From Achromobacter sp. B7 (lineage in GTDB: Bacteria > Pseudomonadota > Gammaproteobacteria > Burkholderiales > Burkholderiaceae_B): a stretch of DNA of 64,000 nucleotides. The position numbers and the translations under genes were made by a program. The stretch lies in assembly GCF_003600685.1 (NCBI RefSeq), contig NZ_CP032084.1:1860001-1924000 (forward strand), written 5' to 3'. The notes beneath the pieces were generated by a model. The model was given only the letters and a program-made list of their open reading frames with translations, did no database searches and was not told the DNA's origin. Positions within the stretch are counted from its first letter, which is position 1; each line of letters starts with the position of its first letter. Below, piece after piece: positions 37,969 through 48,350 of this stretch.

Positions 37969-38816
37969 TGCGATTCGACGTCATTACGCTCTTTCCCGAA
38001 ATGTTCGGGGTGGTGCGCGATTTAGGTGTCACCGGCCGGGCGCATGCCCAGGGCCGGTGGTCCCTTCATGCGTGGAATCCTCGCGATTTCACGCAGGACG
38101 TCCATCGCACGGTGGACGACCGCCCCTACGGCGGCGGCCCCGGAATGGTGATGATGGCAGCGCCACTGGAAGCTGCCGTCAACGCCGCCCAGGAGGCGCG
38201 CGCCGCGCAAGGCCTGGGCCGTGCCCCCGTGGCGCTACTGGCTCCGGTCGGCCAGCGCTATAACCAGGCGGGCGCCGAAACCCTGGCTGCCAGCGACGGC
38301 ATCATCTTGATTTGCGGGCGCTACGAAGGCGTTGACCAGCGCTTCATTGAACGTTGCGTTACGCACGAGATTTCGCTGGGCGACTTTGTTCTGTCCGGCG
38401 GCGAAATAGCCGCGCTTGCCGTCATCGACGCCGCTGTGCGGCTGTTGCCTGGTGTGCTGAACGACGGCGATTCCGCATTGCAGGACTCGTTCAACGACAC
38501 CTTGTCCGGTCTGCTGGACAGCCCCCATTACACGCGCCCGGAAGTCTACGAGGGCGAATCCGTGCCCGCGCCGCTACTAAGCGGCCATCACGCGAACATC
38601 GCCCGCTGGCGGCGAGAGCGTTCGCTGGCATTGACGGCCTCGCGCCGCCCGGAGCTGATTGAATCCGCGCGCGCCAAGGGCTGGCTGAACAAGGCAGACG
38701 AGCGCTACCTGGCCGAATTGGCCGGCACGTACGACCCCACAGCCGATGCACCCAAGCGCCGGCGCAGGTCCGCCGCATCTCCCTCCAAAAAACCCGAAGC
38801 GCCCGACGCGTCCTGA
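37968..38816 (+). CDS. trmD: tRNA (guanine37-N1)-methyltransferase
   Basis: A 282-residue SPOUT methyltransferase for m1G37 in tRNA. Family motifs are [24 protein letters not shown], the deep-knot [11 protein letters not shown] and [13 protein letters not shown]. The ATG overlaps the rimM stop. The C-terminus carries a basic Arg/Lys-rich tail ([15 protein letters not shown]) that goes beyond the usual end. In most proteobacteria rplS follows; here a terminator and an XRE-type regulator do. Confidence 0.96.
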   Translation: MRFDVITLFPEMFGVVRDLGVTGRAHAQGRWSLHAWNPRDFTQDVHRTVDDRPYGGGPGMVMMAAPLEAAVNAAQEARAAQGLGRAPVALLAPVGQRYNQAGAETLAASDGIILICGRYEGVDQRFIERCVTHEISLGDFVLSGGEIAALAVIDAAVRLLPGVLNDGDSALQDSFNDTLSGLLDSPHYTRPEVYEGESVPAPLLSGHHANIARWRRERSLALTASRRPELIESARAKGWLNKADERYLAELAGTYDPTADAPKRRRRSAASPSKKPEAPDAS

Positions 38817-38887
38817 GCATTTCGCTTCCGCGTCCCGGCGTGTTGCCGCCAACTTCGGCTGCTCCTATCCGCTGTCCGGCACCCGTC

Positions 38888-38924
38888 CACAACCGCTAGG
38901 GATGTTCCTAGGTTGTGAGCTTTT
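38888..38924 (+). terminator. Likely terminator of rpsP-rimM-trmD
   Basis: CACAACC plus TAGG pair with CCTA plus GGTTGTG, with two unpaired bases and a 6-base loop, followed by AGCTTTT. The same DNA also holds the -35 of the next promoter. Confidence 0.6.
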
Positions 38925-38941
38925 CGCGTGCTCCTTAGTAT
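38913..38941 (+). promoter_or_regulatory. Promoter of the XRE-cupin regulator
   Basis: TTGTGA (38913-38918), a 17-base spacer and TAGTAT (38936-38941) fit a sigma70 promoter. Transcription would start near 38948, inside the inverted repeat that follows. Confidence 0.6.
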
Positions 38942-38969
38942 TGAAAATTACACCACCGTGAAATTTTCA
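38942..38969. promoter_or_regulatory. Perfect inverted repeat over the predicted start of transcription
   Basis: TGAAAATT and AATTTTCA are perfect inverted arms separated by 12 bases, directly after the -10 and directly before the ATG. The position suits an operator for autorepression by the regulator. Confidence 0.6.
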
Positions 38970-38970
38970 C

Positions 38971-39675
38971 ATGAGCAGATCCGAGCCTGGCGGCTCGCGT
39001 TCGACGCGGACCGCCCTTGATAGCCATCCCGAGTCGTCGCCTGCGTCGAAGGCCTTGCCGGCCGATCGGCCCGAGTCCGCCGTGGACTTATGGCTGGGCC
39101 AACAGCTGCGGCAGCTGCGTAAAGAGCAAGGCCGTTCACTGGCTGAAGTGGCGCGTGCCTGCGGCATGTCCTTGGGCTTGCTCAGCCAGATCGAACGCGG
39201 CCTGAGTTCCGCTTCCGTCAAAGTGCTGCACCTGCTGGCGCGCGAATTTCATGTCTCGGTCAATTCGCTGCTGCGCAATGCCGAGCCGACGCAGGGCGAA
39301 GATGGGGGCCGCGTGGCGCGAGCCGGCACGCACCGCTTCATTGACCTTAGTGAAAAAGGCATCAGCAAAGAGATGTACACGCCGCCGGCCTGCCGCAGCA
39401 TGGACCTTTGCCGCGCCAGTATCGAGCCCGGCGGCTCCACCGGCAACGAGCTGTTCGTGACGGGGCAGGGCGAGCAGATCGGTGTTGTGCTGAAGGGGTC
39501 TCTGGAATTGTGGGTGGGCGATCGCGTGGTCCTGCTCAATGAGGGCGACAGCTTTTGTTATGCCAGCAGCACGCCGCGACGCTGGCGCAATCCCGGCTCG
39601 CAGACGACCGAGGTGATCTGGGCCATTTCCAACATCACACCAGCCGCGGGGGACGACACGCAACAGGCGCCATAA
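38971..39675 (+). CDS. XRE-type regulator with cupin domain (PuuR-like)
   Basis: A 234-residue regulator. After an unstructured N-terminus (1-40), an HTH_3 domain spans about 45-100 (LRQLRKEQGRSLAEVARACG followed by LSQIERGLSS); a cupin_2 domain lies in the C-terminal half (FVTGQGEQIGVVLKGSLELW, then EGDSFCY). PuuR, which controls putrescine use, has the same architecture. The ATG has no ribosome binding site and abuts an inverted repeat, hinting at autoregulation. Downstream are an ABC importer and a PuuB-like oxidase, its likely targets. Confidence 0.86.
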   Translation: MSRSEPGGSRSTRTALDSHPESSPASKALPADRPESAVDLWLGQQLRQLRKEQGRSLAEVARACGMSLGLLSQIERGLSSASVKVLHLLAREFHVSVNSLLRNAEPTQGEDGGRVARAGTHRFIDLSEKGISKEMYTPPACRSMDLCRASIEPGGSTGNELFVTGQGEQIGVVLKGSLELWVGDRVVLLNEGDSFCYASSTPRRWRNPGSQTTEVIWAISNITPAAGDDTQQAP

Positions 39676-39694
39676 GCGCGCAGCAGCCACATCC

Positions 39695-39721
39695 GCGCGA
39701 CGACACTGGGGATTGTCGCGC
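39695..39721 (+). other. Inverted repeat between the regulator and the ABC genes
   Basis: GCGCGAC and GTCGCGC form a perfect stem that extends by two weaker pairs, with no T-tract. It may be an operator or an mRNA hairpin in front of the binding-protein gene. Confidence 0.4.
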
Positions 39722-39774
39722 CACCGGACACGCAGGGCGTTGCCCGGACTTCTTTGCCACGATGAGGAAATGTC

Positions 39775-40530
39775 ATGAAATTCAAGACTCTTGTTGTCTC
39801 TGTATTTGCAGCATTGTCCATGGCCGCGGGCGCGCAAGCCCAAACGGTGTTGAAGGTGGGGTCCACGCCCACCGGCAGTCCTTTTACGTTTCTGGACACC
39901 AAAGCCAATAGCATCGAAGGCGTGATGGTGGACATCGTGAAGGCCGTGGGCAAAGAGGCCGGCTTCGAGGTTCAGATCGAACCCATGGCGTTTTCCGCAT
40001 TGATTGGGTCACTGACATCCAAGCGCATCGATATCGTGTCGGCCGCAATGTTCATCACTCCGCAGCGCCAACAAGTCGTGAGCTTTTCCGAACCGGTCTA
40101 TCGCTATGGCGAAGGACTGATGGTGCTTAAGACCGACAACAAGGAATACAAGTCGTTCGCGGACATGAAGGGCATGACCGTTGGCGTGCAGGTGGGGACG
40201 GCGTTTGTCGAACCCATCCAGAAGAGCGGTGTGTTCAAGGAAGTGAAGCTGTACGACAATCCGCCGGACATGATGCGCGACGCCAACGCCGGCCGCATCC
40301 AGGGCGGGTTCATGGACTACCCGATCGCCGCCTACATCCTGACGCAAGGCAACTACCCCAATCTGAAGATGGCACAAGCCTATCAACCTACCGTGATGGG
40401 TAGCCTGGGCCTGGCCACGCGCAAGGAAGATACCGCGCTGTTGGAACGCATCAATAAAGCGCTGGCCAAGCTCAAGGCCGACGGCGCCATCGACGCCATC
40501 TTGAAAAAGTGGGGGCTGTCCGGCGCATAA
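39775..40530 (+). CDS. Polar amino-acid ABC transporter binding protein
   Basis: A 251-residue periplasmic binding protein of family 3 (SBP_bac_3) with a signal peptide of 22 residues (VVSVFAALSMAAGAQA). The segment VLKVGSTPTGSPFTFLDTKA and FSALIGSLTSKRIDIVSAAM are typical. The ligand is likely an amino acid or opine/amine; polyamine binding proteins belong to another family, which argues against direct putrescine binding. A ribosome binding site (GATGAGGAAA) precedes the ATG. Followed by permease and ATPase. Confidence 0.87.
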   Translation: MKFKTLVVSVFAALSMAAGAQAQTVLKVGSTPTGSPFTFLDTKANSIEGVMVDIVKAVGKEAGFEVQIEPMAFSALIGSLTSKRIDIVSAAMFITPQRQQVVSFSEPVYRYGEGLMVLKTDNKEYKSFADMKGMTVGVQVGTAFVEPIQKSGVFKEVKLYDNPPDMMRDANAGRIQGGFMDYPIAAYILTQGNYPNLKMAQAYQPTVMGSLGLATRKEDTALLERINKALAKLKADGAIDAILKKWGLSGA

Positions 40531-40656
40531 CGCCGGCTGCTTGCAGGCAACCAACGTTTTAGCAACTGCCAAGCTGACGCGCGTGCGTGCGTGCGCGTCG
40601 GCGGGCGGGACGCATCCCGCGTCCCTGCTGGCGGTCGAGCCTGGGTGGATGAGGTC

Positions 40657-41310
40657 ATGACGGAATTCTTCAACGACGCGGCGGAGTACCTGCCGATATT
40701 GCTGCAAGGCGCCAAGCTGACGATCCTGGTCACGCTCGGTTCGCTGGCGCTGTCCACGGTGCTGGGCCTGGTGTGGGCGCTGATGCGCGTCTCGGGCAAT
40801 AAAATCCTGTCCAAGATCAGCGGCGGGGTGATCAACCTGCTGCGCGGTATCCCGATTATCGTGCTGCTGTTCTACATCTATTTCGTGATGCCGGACATGG
40901 GGGTCTCGTTGACCGCCGTGCAGGCGGCCATCATTGGTCTGGGCGTCGCGTATTCCGCGTATCAGGCCGAGAATTTCCGCGCCGGTATCCAGGCCATCGA
41001 CCGCGGTCAGATCGAAGCGGCGATGGCGATGGGCATGAGCTGGAGCATGACGATGCGGCGCGTGGTCTTGCCGCAGGCAGTCAAGATCGTGCTGCCGCCG
41101 TACGGCAACATCATGATCATGATGTTGAAAGATTCGTCACAGGCGTCGACGATCACGGTGGCCGAGCTTGCGCTGCAAGGCAAGCTGATTGCGGTCTCCA
41201 CCTTCAAGAACGCGACCGTCTTTTCGCTGGTGGCGCTGATGTACCTGGTGATGTGCGTGCCGTTGATCCTGCTGGTGCGTCACCTGGAAAAAAGGAGCGC
41301 CACCAAATGA
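40657..41310 (+). CDS. Polar amino-acid ABC transporter permease
   Basis: A 217-residue membrane permease of the HisMQ family with five hydrophobic segments. The EAA loop that contacts the ATPase is visible ([24 protein letters not shown]). I start at the ATG giving [16 protein letters not shown]; an in-frame codon at 40591 adds a tail with no family match. Its stop overlaps the ATPase start (ATGA). A single permease suggests a homodimer in the membrane. Confidence 0.88.
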   Translation: MTEFFNDAAEYLPILLQGAKLTILVTLGSLALSTVLGLVWALMRVSGNKILSKISGGVINLLRGIPIIVLLFYIYFVMPDMGVSLTAVQAAIIGLGVAYSAYQAENFRAGIQAIDRGQIEAAMAMGMSWSMTMRRVVLPQAVKIVLPPYGNIMIMMLKDSSQASTITVAELALQGKLIAVSTFKNATVFSLVALMYLVMCVPLILLVRHLEKRSATK

Positions 41311-42038
41311 TCGAACTGCAAGGAGTGCGCAAGAGCTTTGGCTCGCTTGAGGTGTTGAAGGGTATCGACGCCGAAGTCCGCAAGGGCGAAGTGGTCTGCG
41401 TAATCGGCCCGTCCGGTTCGGGTAAGTCCACGATCCTGCGCTGCATCAACGGGCTGGAGCGCTATAACGCCGGCCGCATCACCGTGGATGGTGAACTCGT
41501 GGATGCCGACGCGGCGTCCATTGTGTCGATTCGCACGCAGGTGGCGATGGTGTTTCAACGCTTCAACTTATTCCCGCATCGCACCGCGCTGGAAAACGTG
41601 ATTGAAGGGCCCATCTTCGTCAAAAAGGAGCCCCGCGCTCAGGTGATGGAACGCGGGCGCGAATTGCTGGCCAGCGTAGGCCTGGCGGACAAGGCCGACG
41701 CACATCCCAATCAACTGTCCGGCGGCCAGCAGCAGCGCGTGGCCATCGCGCGGGCGTTGGCGATGCAGCCCAAGGCCATTCTGTTCGATGAGCCCACGTC
41801 CGCCTTGGACCCTGAACTGGTCGGCGATGTGTTGGGCGTGATGCGCAAGCTGGCGGAAGCGGGCATGACGATGGTGGTCGTCACGCATGAAATGAGCTTT
41901 GCCCGCGAGGTCGCGGACCGCGTCATGTTCTTCGATGGCGGCGTCATGGTAGAGCAGGGCGCCGCCCGCGAAGTGCTGAATCATCCGCAGCATCCCCGGA
42001 CGCAGGACTTCCTGCACCGCGTGCTGCATCCCATGTAA
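41307..42038 (+). CDS. Polar amino-acid ABC transporter ATP-binding protein
   Basis: A 243-residue ATPase of the GlnQ/HisP class. Walker [10 protein letters not shown], the signature [15 protein letters not shown], Walker [12 protein letters not shown] and switch His in [17 protein letters not shown] are all present. Start chosen at the ATG that overlaps the permease stop. It energises uptake with the permease and binding protein upstream. Confidence 0.93.
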   Translation: MIELQGVRKSFGSLEVLKGIDAEVRKGEVVCVIGPSGSGKSTILRCINGLERYNAGRITVDGELVDADAASIVSIRTQVAMVFQRFNLFPHRTALENVIEGPIFVKKEPRAQVMERGRELLASVGLADKADAHPNQLSGGQQQRVAIARALAMQPKAILFDEPTSALDPELVGDVLGVMRKLAEAGMTMVVVTHEMSFAREVADRVMFFDGGVMVEQGAAREVLNHPQHPRTQDFLHRVLHPM

Positions 42039-42047
42039 GGAACCGTC

Positions 42048-43337
42048 ATGCCGCAAGCGCCGTTTCCCCTCTCTCCGTCCTTATGGGCCGCCACTGCGGC
42101 GCCGCCGCCTCCGACCGAGCCGTTGACCGCGTCGACGCAAGCCGACGTGTTGGTGATAGGCGGTGGCTACGCCGGGTTAAGCACGGCCTTGCACCTGGCC
42201 GAGCGGGGCGTGAAGACCATCGTGCTGGAGGCTCGCGAGATCGGCTTCGGCGGATCCGGGCGTAATGGCGGTCAGGTGATTCCTGGGCTGAAATACGACC
42301 CGGACGATTTGATTTCAATGTTCGGACACGACAAGGGCGAGCGGCTGTTGCGGTTTGCCGGCGCCACGGCCGATTCAGTCTTCAACCTGATCGACCGTCA
42401 TGCGATGGACGTGCCGCATGTGCGCAGGGGATGGATCCAGGGCGCGCACACCGCCGAGGCCTTGCGCATAGCGCATGGCCGCGCGGCGCAATGGGCGCGC
42501 CACGGCGTGGACGCCCAGCCGCTCGATCAGGATCAGGTTGCACGCCTGCTGGGCACGGACCGCTACCTGGGCGGCTGGGTCGATAACCGGGCGGGGGCGG
42601 TGCAGCCCTTGAGCTATGTGCGTGGCCTGGCACGCGCCGCGTTGAACGCGGGCGCGCTGATCCACACGGAAACGCCGGTCACGGGCTTGAAGCGCGACGG
42701 CGGCAAGTGGACAGCCACGACGGCACGCGGTGCAAGCGTGATGGCGGATCGCGTCGTCATGTGCACGAACGCTTACGGTGGCGACCTGCTGCCCGGCCTG
42801 AAGACGTCCATCATCGATGCCAACACTTTCCAGGTGGCGACGGCGCCGCTACCGGAATCGGTGCGCGCCGGAATCTTTCCCGAAGGCCATGTCACGTCCG
42901 ATACGCGCAACCTGCTGCTGTACTTCCGTCTGGACCATCAGGGCCGCCTGTTGATGGGCGGACGCGGGCCGTTTCGTGAACCCAAGGGGCCGCAGGATTG
43001 GGCGCACCTGGAACGCGTGATGTTCAAGATGTTCCCGCAGGTGGCCGGCACGCCGTTTGAATACCGCTGGTGCGGGCGCGTGGCCATCACGCGCGATTAC
43101 CTGCCGCATTTGCACGAGCCGCAGCCTGGCCTGCTGGTGGATATCGGCTGCCAGGGGCGCGGGGTGGGTCTGCAAACCAGCATGGGGCGCGCGATGGCGC
43201 AGTACGTGGCCACGGGCGACGCAACCGCGCTGCCCGTGCCTTTGTCACCGGTGGTGCCGTTTCCGCTCTATGGTTTGCGCCGGCTGTACGTGAACGCGGT
43301 GGTCACGTGGTATCGCATGACGGACGGGGGCGTGTAA
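42048..43337 (+). CDS. FAD-dependent oxidoreductase, PuuB/OrdL-like
   Basis: A 429-residue DAO-family flavoprotein. FAD binding is indicated by ADVLVIGGGYAGLSTALHLA, with GFGGSGRNGGQVIPGL as in gamma-glutamylputrescine oxidase PuuB. It continues with VDNRAGAVQPLSYVRGLARA and ends with WCGRVAITRDYLPHLHE and GCQGRGVGLQTSMG. It starts nine bases after the ABC ATPase, so the importer and oxidase probably share a transcript. The substrate is an amine or amino acid that the transporter may bring in. Confidence 0.84.
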   Translation: MPQAPFPLSPSLWAATAAPPPPTEPLTASTQADVLVIGGGYAGLSTALHLAERGVKTIVLEAREIGFGGSGRNGGQVIPGLKYDPDDLISMFGHDKGERLLRFAGATADSVFNLIDRHAMDVPHVRRGWIQGAHTAEALRIAHGRAAQWARHGVDAQPLDQDQVARLLGTDRYLGGWVDNRAGAVQPLSYVRGLARAALNAGALIHTETPVTGLKRDGGKWTATTARGASVMADRVVMCTNAYGGDLLPGLKTSIIDANTFQVATAPLPESVRAGIFPEGHVTSDTRNLLLYFRLDHQGRLLMGGRGPFREPKGPQDWAHLERVMFKMFPQVAGTPFEYRWCGRVAITRDYLPHLHEPQPGLLVDIGCQGRGVGLQTSMGRAMAQYVATGDATALPVPLSPVVPFPLYGLRRLYVNAVVTWYRMTDGGV

Positions 43338-43360
43338 GCGTAGGCCACCGGCCAAGCAGA

Positions 43361-43395
43361 AAAAAACCCCGGAACGCGTTCCGGGGTTTTTGTTT
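43361..43395. terminator. Bidirectional terminator between the oxidase gene and valS
   Basis: AAACCCCGGAACG and CGTTCCGGGGTTT form a long perfect stem with A and T tracts on both sides, in the gap between convergent genes. Confidence 0.93.
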
Positions 43396-43425
43396 GGCGG
43401 GCGTTTTGGCCAGAACCGATCAGGT

Positions 43426-46320
43426 TCAGTCCGCCAGCTTGGCACGCTGTTCGCGCACCTTTTGCAGGGTTTCGCCAAACTGCGCCATGCGCGCCTTTTC
43501 CTGCTCGACAACGGCTGCGGGTGCGCGTTCGACAAAGCTGGCGTTGGACAACTTGCCGTTGGCCTTGGCGATTTCGCCTTCCAGACGCGCGATTTCCTTG
43601 TCCAGACGGACGCGTTCGGCGGCCACGTCGATCTCAACGTGCAGCATCAGGCGGCTGGCACCCACCACCTGGACCGGTGCGCCGGCGTCGGGCAGGGTGT
43701 CCAGCACGTCCACCTGGCTCAGCTTGGCCAGCGCGGCAAGGTAAGGCGCGTTGCGCTTGAGCACGGGCGCATCGCCCTGGGCGCACAGCGGCACCTTCTG
43801 GGCGGGCGACAGGTTCATTTCGCCGCGCAATGCCCGCACGGCCTCGACCTGCGCCTTCAGCTCGGCCACGTCGGCTTCGGCCTTAGCGTCCACGGCGGCC
43901 AGATTGGCTTGCGGATACGGCTGCACGCTGACGCTGTCGGCAACGCCTTCCTTGCGCTTGCCCGCCACCACCGACACCTTCTGCCACAGTTCTTCGGTGA
44001 TGAACGGAATGATCGGGTGGGCCAGGCGCAACACGCATTCCAGCACACGGATCAGCGTGCGGCGCGTACCCAGTTGCTGGGCCGGCGTGCCGGTCTGGAT
44101 CTGGACCTTGGCCAGTTCCAGGTACCAGTCGCAGTATTCGTCCCAGACAAAGCGGTACAGCGAGTTGGCGATATTGTCGAAGCGGTAGTCGGCAAAGCCG
44201 CGCGCCACGTCGGCTTCCAGCGTTTGCATCTGGCTGATGATCCAGCGGTCGACAAACGAGGTTTCGCCCGCGTCGGAACCCGTCAGGTCATGGCCTTCGG
44301 TGTTCATCAGCACGAAGCGCGTGGCGTTCCACAGCTTGTTGCAGAAGTTGCGATACCCCTCGCAACGCTTCAGGTCGAAATTGATGTTGCGGCCCAGCGT
44401 GGCGTAGGCCGCCATCGTGAAGCGCAGCGCGTCGGTGCCGAACGCCGGAATGCCGTCCGGGTATTGGCGGCGCGTTGCCTTTTCGATGGCGCCGGCCTGC
44501 TTGGGGTTCATCAGGCCGTAGGTACGCTTGGTGACCAGACCGTCCAGGTCGATGCCGTCGATCAGGTCGACCGGGTCCAGCGTGTTGCCCTTGGACTTGC
44601 TCATCTTCTGGCCGTCGGCATCGCGGATCAGGCCGTGCACATAGACGTGCTTGAACGGAATCTGGCCGGTCATGTGCGTGGTCAGCATGACCATGCGCGC
44701 GACCCAGAAGAAAATGATGTCGAAGCCGGTAACCAGCACGCTGGACGGCAGGTAGCGTTCCAGGTCGGGCGTTTTTTCAGGCCAGCCCAGCGTCGTGAAG
44801 GGCACCAGGCCCGACGAGAACCAGGTGTCCAGCACGTCAGGATCGCGCTTGAGATCGCCCGTGACGCCTGCGGCGCGTGCCTGCTCGATGGCGCCGGCTT
44901 CGTCGTGTGCAACGAAGATCTGGCCGTCTTCCGAATACCACGCCGGAATCTGGTGGCCCCACCACAGCTGGCGCGAGATGCACCAGTCCTGGATGTTGTT
45001 CAGCCACTGGTTGTAGATGGTGGTCCAGTTGTCCGGGTAGAACTTGATGCGGCCATCGGCCACCACTTCAAGGGCCACTTCGGTGATGCTCTTGCCCGGG
45101 TTCAGCGTGCCTTCGGGCGCGGGCTTGCTCATGGCCACGAACCATTGGTCGGTCAGCATGGGTTCCAGGACGACGCCCGTGCGGTCGCCCTTGGGCTGCA
45201 TCATTTTGTGCGGTTCGACCTTGACCAGATAGCCTTCCGCATCCAGCTGCGCAACGACTGCCTTGCGGGCTTCGTAGCGTTCCAGGCCCTGGAACTGCTT
45301 GGGGCCGTTTTCGTTGATGTGCGCGTCCAGCGTGAAGATCACGATCAAGGGAAGATCGTGGCGCATCGCGCAGGCATAGTCGTTGAAGTCGTGCGCGCCG
45401 GTGATCTTCACGCAGCCCGTGCCGAATTCCGGGTCAACGAAATCGTCGGCGATGATCGGGATGTTGCGGTCGCACAGCGGCAGCTCGACTTCCTTGCCGA
45501 CCAGGTGCTGGTAGCGCGGGTCGTCCGGGTGCACGCACAGCGCGCCGTCGGCCAGCATCGTTTCCGGGCGGGTCGTGGCGATGGTCATGCCGCGCAGCGT
45601 GACGGTCTGGCCGTCTTTGTCGACGATGGTTTGCGGGCCGTCCACGAAGGGATAGAGGATGTGCCACATGTGGCCCTCGGTCTCTTCGGACTGCACTTCC
45701 AGGTCGGACACGGCGGTCAGCAGCTTGGGGTCCCAGTTGACCAGGCGCTTGCCGCGGTAGATCAGGCCCTGTTTATGCAGGCGCACGAAGGTCTCGACCA
45801 CGCCTCGCGACATGCGGTCGTCCATGGTGAAATACTCGCGCGGCCAGTCCGCCGAGGCGCCCAGGCGACGCACCTGTTCGGTAATGGCGTTGCCCGACTT
45901 TTCCTTCCATTCCCAGACTTTTTCCACGAATTTTTCGCGGCCGAGGTCATGGCGCGAAACCTTCTGGGCATCCAGCTGTCTTTCAACAACGATCTGCGTG
46001 GCGATGCCGGCGTGGTCGGTGCCGGGAATGAACACCGTGTCGTCGCCGGACATGCGGCGATACCGCACCAGCCCGTCCATGATGGTCTGGTTGAACGCGT
46101 GGCCCATGTGCAGCGTGCCCGTGACGTTGGGCGGCGGGAACTGGATGACATAGGGCTGGCTTTCTGTCCCCGTTTTTACGTGCTGACCCGCCGTGAAATA
46201 GCCGCGCTTTTCCCATTCGGCGTACCAGCGCGATTCCAGTTCAGAAGGTTCGAAGCTCTTGGAGAGTTCCGGGGCGTCGCTCGCGGGGTTCGCGGCGGTG
46301 GGGGGAGCAGCTTGAGTCAT
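43426..46320 (-). CDS. valS: Valyl-tRNA synthetase
   Basis: A 964-residue class I synthetase. The catalytic signatures are [17 protein letters not shown] (HIGH box) and QKMSKSKGN (KMSKS box). The CP1 editing insertion lies between them. The end is a coiled-coil arm (about residues 890-960) with the REQRAKLAD end. It charges tRNA-Val and edits Thr. It is the only large leftward gene in this half of the window. No T-box or tRNA-like leader is visible. Confidence 0.98.
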   Translation of the reverse strand: MTQAAPPTAANPASDAPELSKSFEPSELESRWYAEWEKRGYFTAGQHVKTGTESQPYVIQFPPPNVTGTLHMGHAFNQTIMDGLVRYRRMSGDDTVFIPGTDHAGIATQIVVERQLDAQKVSRHDLGREKFVEKVWEWKEKSGNAITEQVRRLGASADWPREYFTMDDRMSRGVVETFVRLHKQGLIYRGKRLVNWDPKLLTAVSDLEVQSEETEGHMWHILYPFVDGPQTIVDKDGQTVTLRGMTIATTRPETMLADGALCVHPDDPRYQHLVGKEVELPLCDRNIPIIADDFVDPEFGTGCVKITGAHDFNDYACAMRHDLPLIVIFTLDAHINENGPKQFQGLERYEARKAVVAQLDAEGYLVKVEPHKMMQPKGDRTGVVLEPMLTDQWFVAMSKPAPEGTLNPGKSITEVALEVVADGRIKFYPDNWTTIYNQWLNNIQDWCISRQLWWGHQIPAWYSEDGQIFVAHDEAGAIEQARAAGVTGDLKRDPDVLDTWFSSGLVPFTTLGWPEKTPDLERYLPSSVLVTGFDIIFFWVARMVMLTTHMTGQIPFKHVYVHGLIRDADGQKMSKSKGNTLDPVDLIDGIDLDGLVTKRTYGLMNPKQAGAIEKATRRQYPDGIPAFGTDALRFTMAAYATLGRNINFDLKRCEGYRNFCNKLWNATRFVLMNTEGHDLTGSDAGETSFVDRWIISQMQTLEADVARGFADYRFDNIANSLYRFVWDEYCDWYLELAKVQIQTGTPAQQLGTRRTLIRVLECVLRLAHPIIPFITEELWQKVSVVAGKRKEGVADSVSVQPYPQANLAAVDAKAEADVAELKAQVEAVRALRGEMNLSPAQKVPLCAQGDAPVLKRNAPYLAALAKLSQVDVLDTLPDAGAPVQVVGASRLMLHVEIDVAAERVRLDKEIARLEGEIAKANGKLSNASFVERAPAAVVEQEKARMAQFGETLQKVREQRAKLAD

Positions 46321-46725
46321 TACAGGGTTCCGGCAGACAGGGCGCCCGGCATAGGGATACGGGCAGCAAACCGCTCATTTTAAGATGTAATGCGGTCTTC
46401 TCAGCGTGTTAGAATACCGGGTTACTGTAAACCTTTTAGAAGTCCCTGAATTCATTGAGGATTCCTTCAGAAATGTGCGCTTAAAAGCTCCCGTTTCGGT
46501 ATCCTCGGTAAGAATCCACGGCACGTCCGATCGGTGGCCAGTGTCGAATCCCTGCCTTGGCAAGCGGTTCGGGCCGGCCCGGAATGTTCAACGACATCGT
46601 TCAAACACGCCGGACCGCCCGCGCGCCCATCGCGCGATGACACTTCAAGGGTGACACCGACAAGTGCAGAGCCACGCCAGGCAATTCATCAGAAACCAGT
46701 CAGAAATCAGCTTTCGGAGTTCCTA
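46321..46725 (+). promoter_or_regulatory. 405-base gap with an extended -10 promoter and long ndk leader
   Basis: No gene found; short open frames here lack ribosome binding sites and family likeness. An extended -10 TGTTAGAAT (TAGAAT at 46410-46415) would start transcription near 46422, giving ndk a leader of about 300 bases. Short inverted stretches occur, but no strong stem. Confidence 0.45.
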
Positions 46726-47151
46726 ATGTCCATCCAACGCACCCTCTCGATCATCAAGCCCGACGCCGTCGCCAAGAACGTCATCGGCCAGATCGTCGGC
46801 CGCTTCGAGCAAGCCGGCCTGAAGGTCATCGCTGCCCGCCTGGCGCAACTGTCGCGCGCCGATGCCGAGCGTTTCTACGCCGTGCACAAGGAACGCCCCT
46901 TCTTCAAGGACCTGGTCGATTTCATGATCTCGGGCCCCGTGTTCGTGCAAGTGCTGGAAGGTGAAGATGCCATCCAGAAGAACCGCGACCTGATGGGCGC
47001 CACGGACCCGAAGAAGGCTGAAGCCGGCACCATCCGCGCCGACTTCGCCGACAGCATCGACGCCAACGCCGTGCACGGCTCCGACGCTCCGGAAACGGCT
47101 GCCGTTGAAGTCGCTTTCTTCTTCCCCGAAATCAACATCCACAGCCGTTGA
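46726..47151 (+). CDS. ndk: Nucleoside diphosphate kinase
   Basis: A 141-residue enzyme that transfers phosphate from ATP to other NDPs through phosphohistidine His117 ([12 protein letters not shown]). It starts [20 protein letters not shown], the family N-terminus; a longer reading from 46534 is not conserved. Ribosome binding site CGGAG is present. Full length. rlmN follows after 44 bases, so this begins the long run of housekeeping genes to der and hisC. Confidence 0.97.
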   Translation: MSIQRTLSIIKPDAVAKNVIGQIVGRFEQAGLKVIAARLAQLSRADAERFYAVHKERPFFKDLVDFMISGPVFVQVLEGEDAIQKNRDLMGATDPKKAEAGTIRADFADSIDANAVHGSDAPETAAVEVAFFFPEINIHSR

Positions 47152-47195
47152 TTTTCGCGTAAGCACTGAATTAGTTTTTTAGCGTTACCCAGGTC

Positions 47196-48350
47196 ATGGA
47201 ATCCGTCGAACGAATCAATTTGCTGGGGCTGGATGGCTCCGCCCTGTCCGAACTTGTCGGGCAGTGGGGCGGCAAGCCGTTTCGCGCCCGCCAGCTGCAG
47301 CGCTGGATGCACCAGCGCGGCGCCGATTCGTTCGACGCCATGACCGACCTGGCTCGCGAATTCCGCAGCCAGCTCGCGTCCAACTGCCGTATCGAGGCCT
47401 TGCCCGTCAATATCGAGCAACGCTCGACCGACGGCACGCGCAAGTGGCTGTTCGACGTGGGGCAGGGCAATGCCATCGAAACCGTCTTCATCCCCGAAGA
47501 CGATCGCGGCACCCTATGTATTTCCAGCCAGGCCGGCTGCGTGGTCAATTGCCGCTTTTGCTCGACCGGGCATCAGGGCTTTAACCGCAACCTGAAAACC
47601 AGCGAAATCATCGGCCAGCTGTGGTGGGCCAAGCGCGTGCTGGAAGCCGATATCGGCACCGCCCGCCTGGAAAGCGCCAAGGCTACCGAAGATACGCGCG
47701 TCATCAGCAACGTGGTCATGATGGGCATGGGCGAACCCTTGCTTAATTACGACCAGGTCCTGCCGGCGCTGCGCCTGATGCTGGACGACAACGCCTACGG
47801 CCTGTCGCGTCGCCGCGTCACGGTTTCCACCTCGGGCGTGGTCCCCATGATGGACCGCCTGTCGCAAGACTGTCCGGTGGCGCTGGCGGTGTCGCTGCAC
47901 GCGCCCAACGATGCGCTGCGCGACGAACTGGTGCCGCTGAACAAGAAGTACCCGCTGAAAGAGTTGCTGGCGGCTTGCGAGCGCTATCTGGCGTTTGCGC
48001 CCCGCGACTTCATCACCTTTGAATACTGCATGCTGGACGGCATCAACGATACCGACCAGCACGCCAAGGAACTGATCCAAATTGCACGCCAGCTGCGCTG
48101 CAAGCTCAATCTGATTCCGTTCAACCCCTTCCCCGAGTCGGGCCTGAAGCGTTCCAACTCCGCCCGCGTGAAGGTATTTGCGCAGCGGCTGATGGACGCC
48201 GGCATCATCACGACCGTGCGCAAGACCCGGGGCGACGACATCGATGCAGCTTGTGGTCAATTGGCCGGAGAAGTGCGCGATCGCACTCGAATTACCGAGC
48301 GCAACGCCGCACAGCGCCAGACCATACCAATTAAACAGGTGCATGCATGA
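47196..48350 (+). CDS. rlmN: Dual-specificity 23S rRNA/tRNA methyltransferase RlmN
   Basis: A 384-residue radical-SAM enzyme that makes m2A2503 in 23S rRNA and m2A37 in some tRNAs. The iron-sulfur motif is Cys115, Cys119 and Cys122 ([11 protein letters not shown]). The C-terminal catalytic Cys is in [28 protein letters not shown] and SGVVPMM are typical. Its end overlaps the start of the next gene by four bases. Confidence 0.97.
   Translation: MESVERINLLGLDGSALSELVGQWGGKPFRARQLQRWMHQRGADSFDAMTDLAREFRSQLASNCRIEALPVNIEQRSTDGTRKWLFDVGQGNAIETVFIPEDDRGTLCISSQAGCVVNCRFCSTGHQGFNRNLKTSEIIGQLWWAKRVLEADIGTARLESAKATEDTRVISNVVMMGMGEPLLNYDQVLPALRLMLDDNAYGLSRRRVTVSTSGVVPMMDRLSQDCPVALAVSLHAPNDALRDELVPLNKKYPLKELLAACERYLAFAPRDFITFEYCMLDGINDTDQHAKELIQIARQLRCKLNLIPFNPFPESGLKRSNSARVKVFAQRLMDAGIITTVRKTRGDDIDAACGQLAGEVRDRTRITERNAAQRQTIPIKQVHA

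Noticed and set aside
43390..46383. A long open frame opposite valS
   Set aside because: It lies antisense to the full valS and consists of His, Arg and Gln-rich sequence without domains, typical of GC-rich antisense shadows.
46406..46654. 82-codon open frame upstream of ndk
   Set aside because: No ribosome binding site, no family likeness and codon use unlike neighbouring genes.
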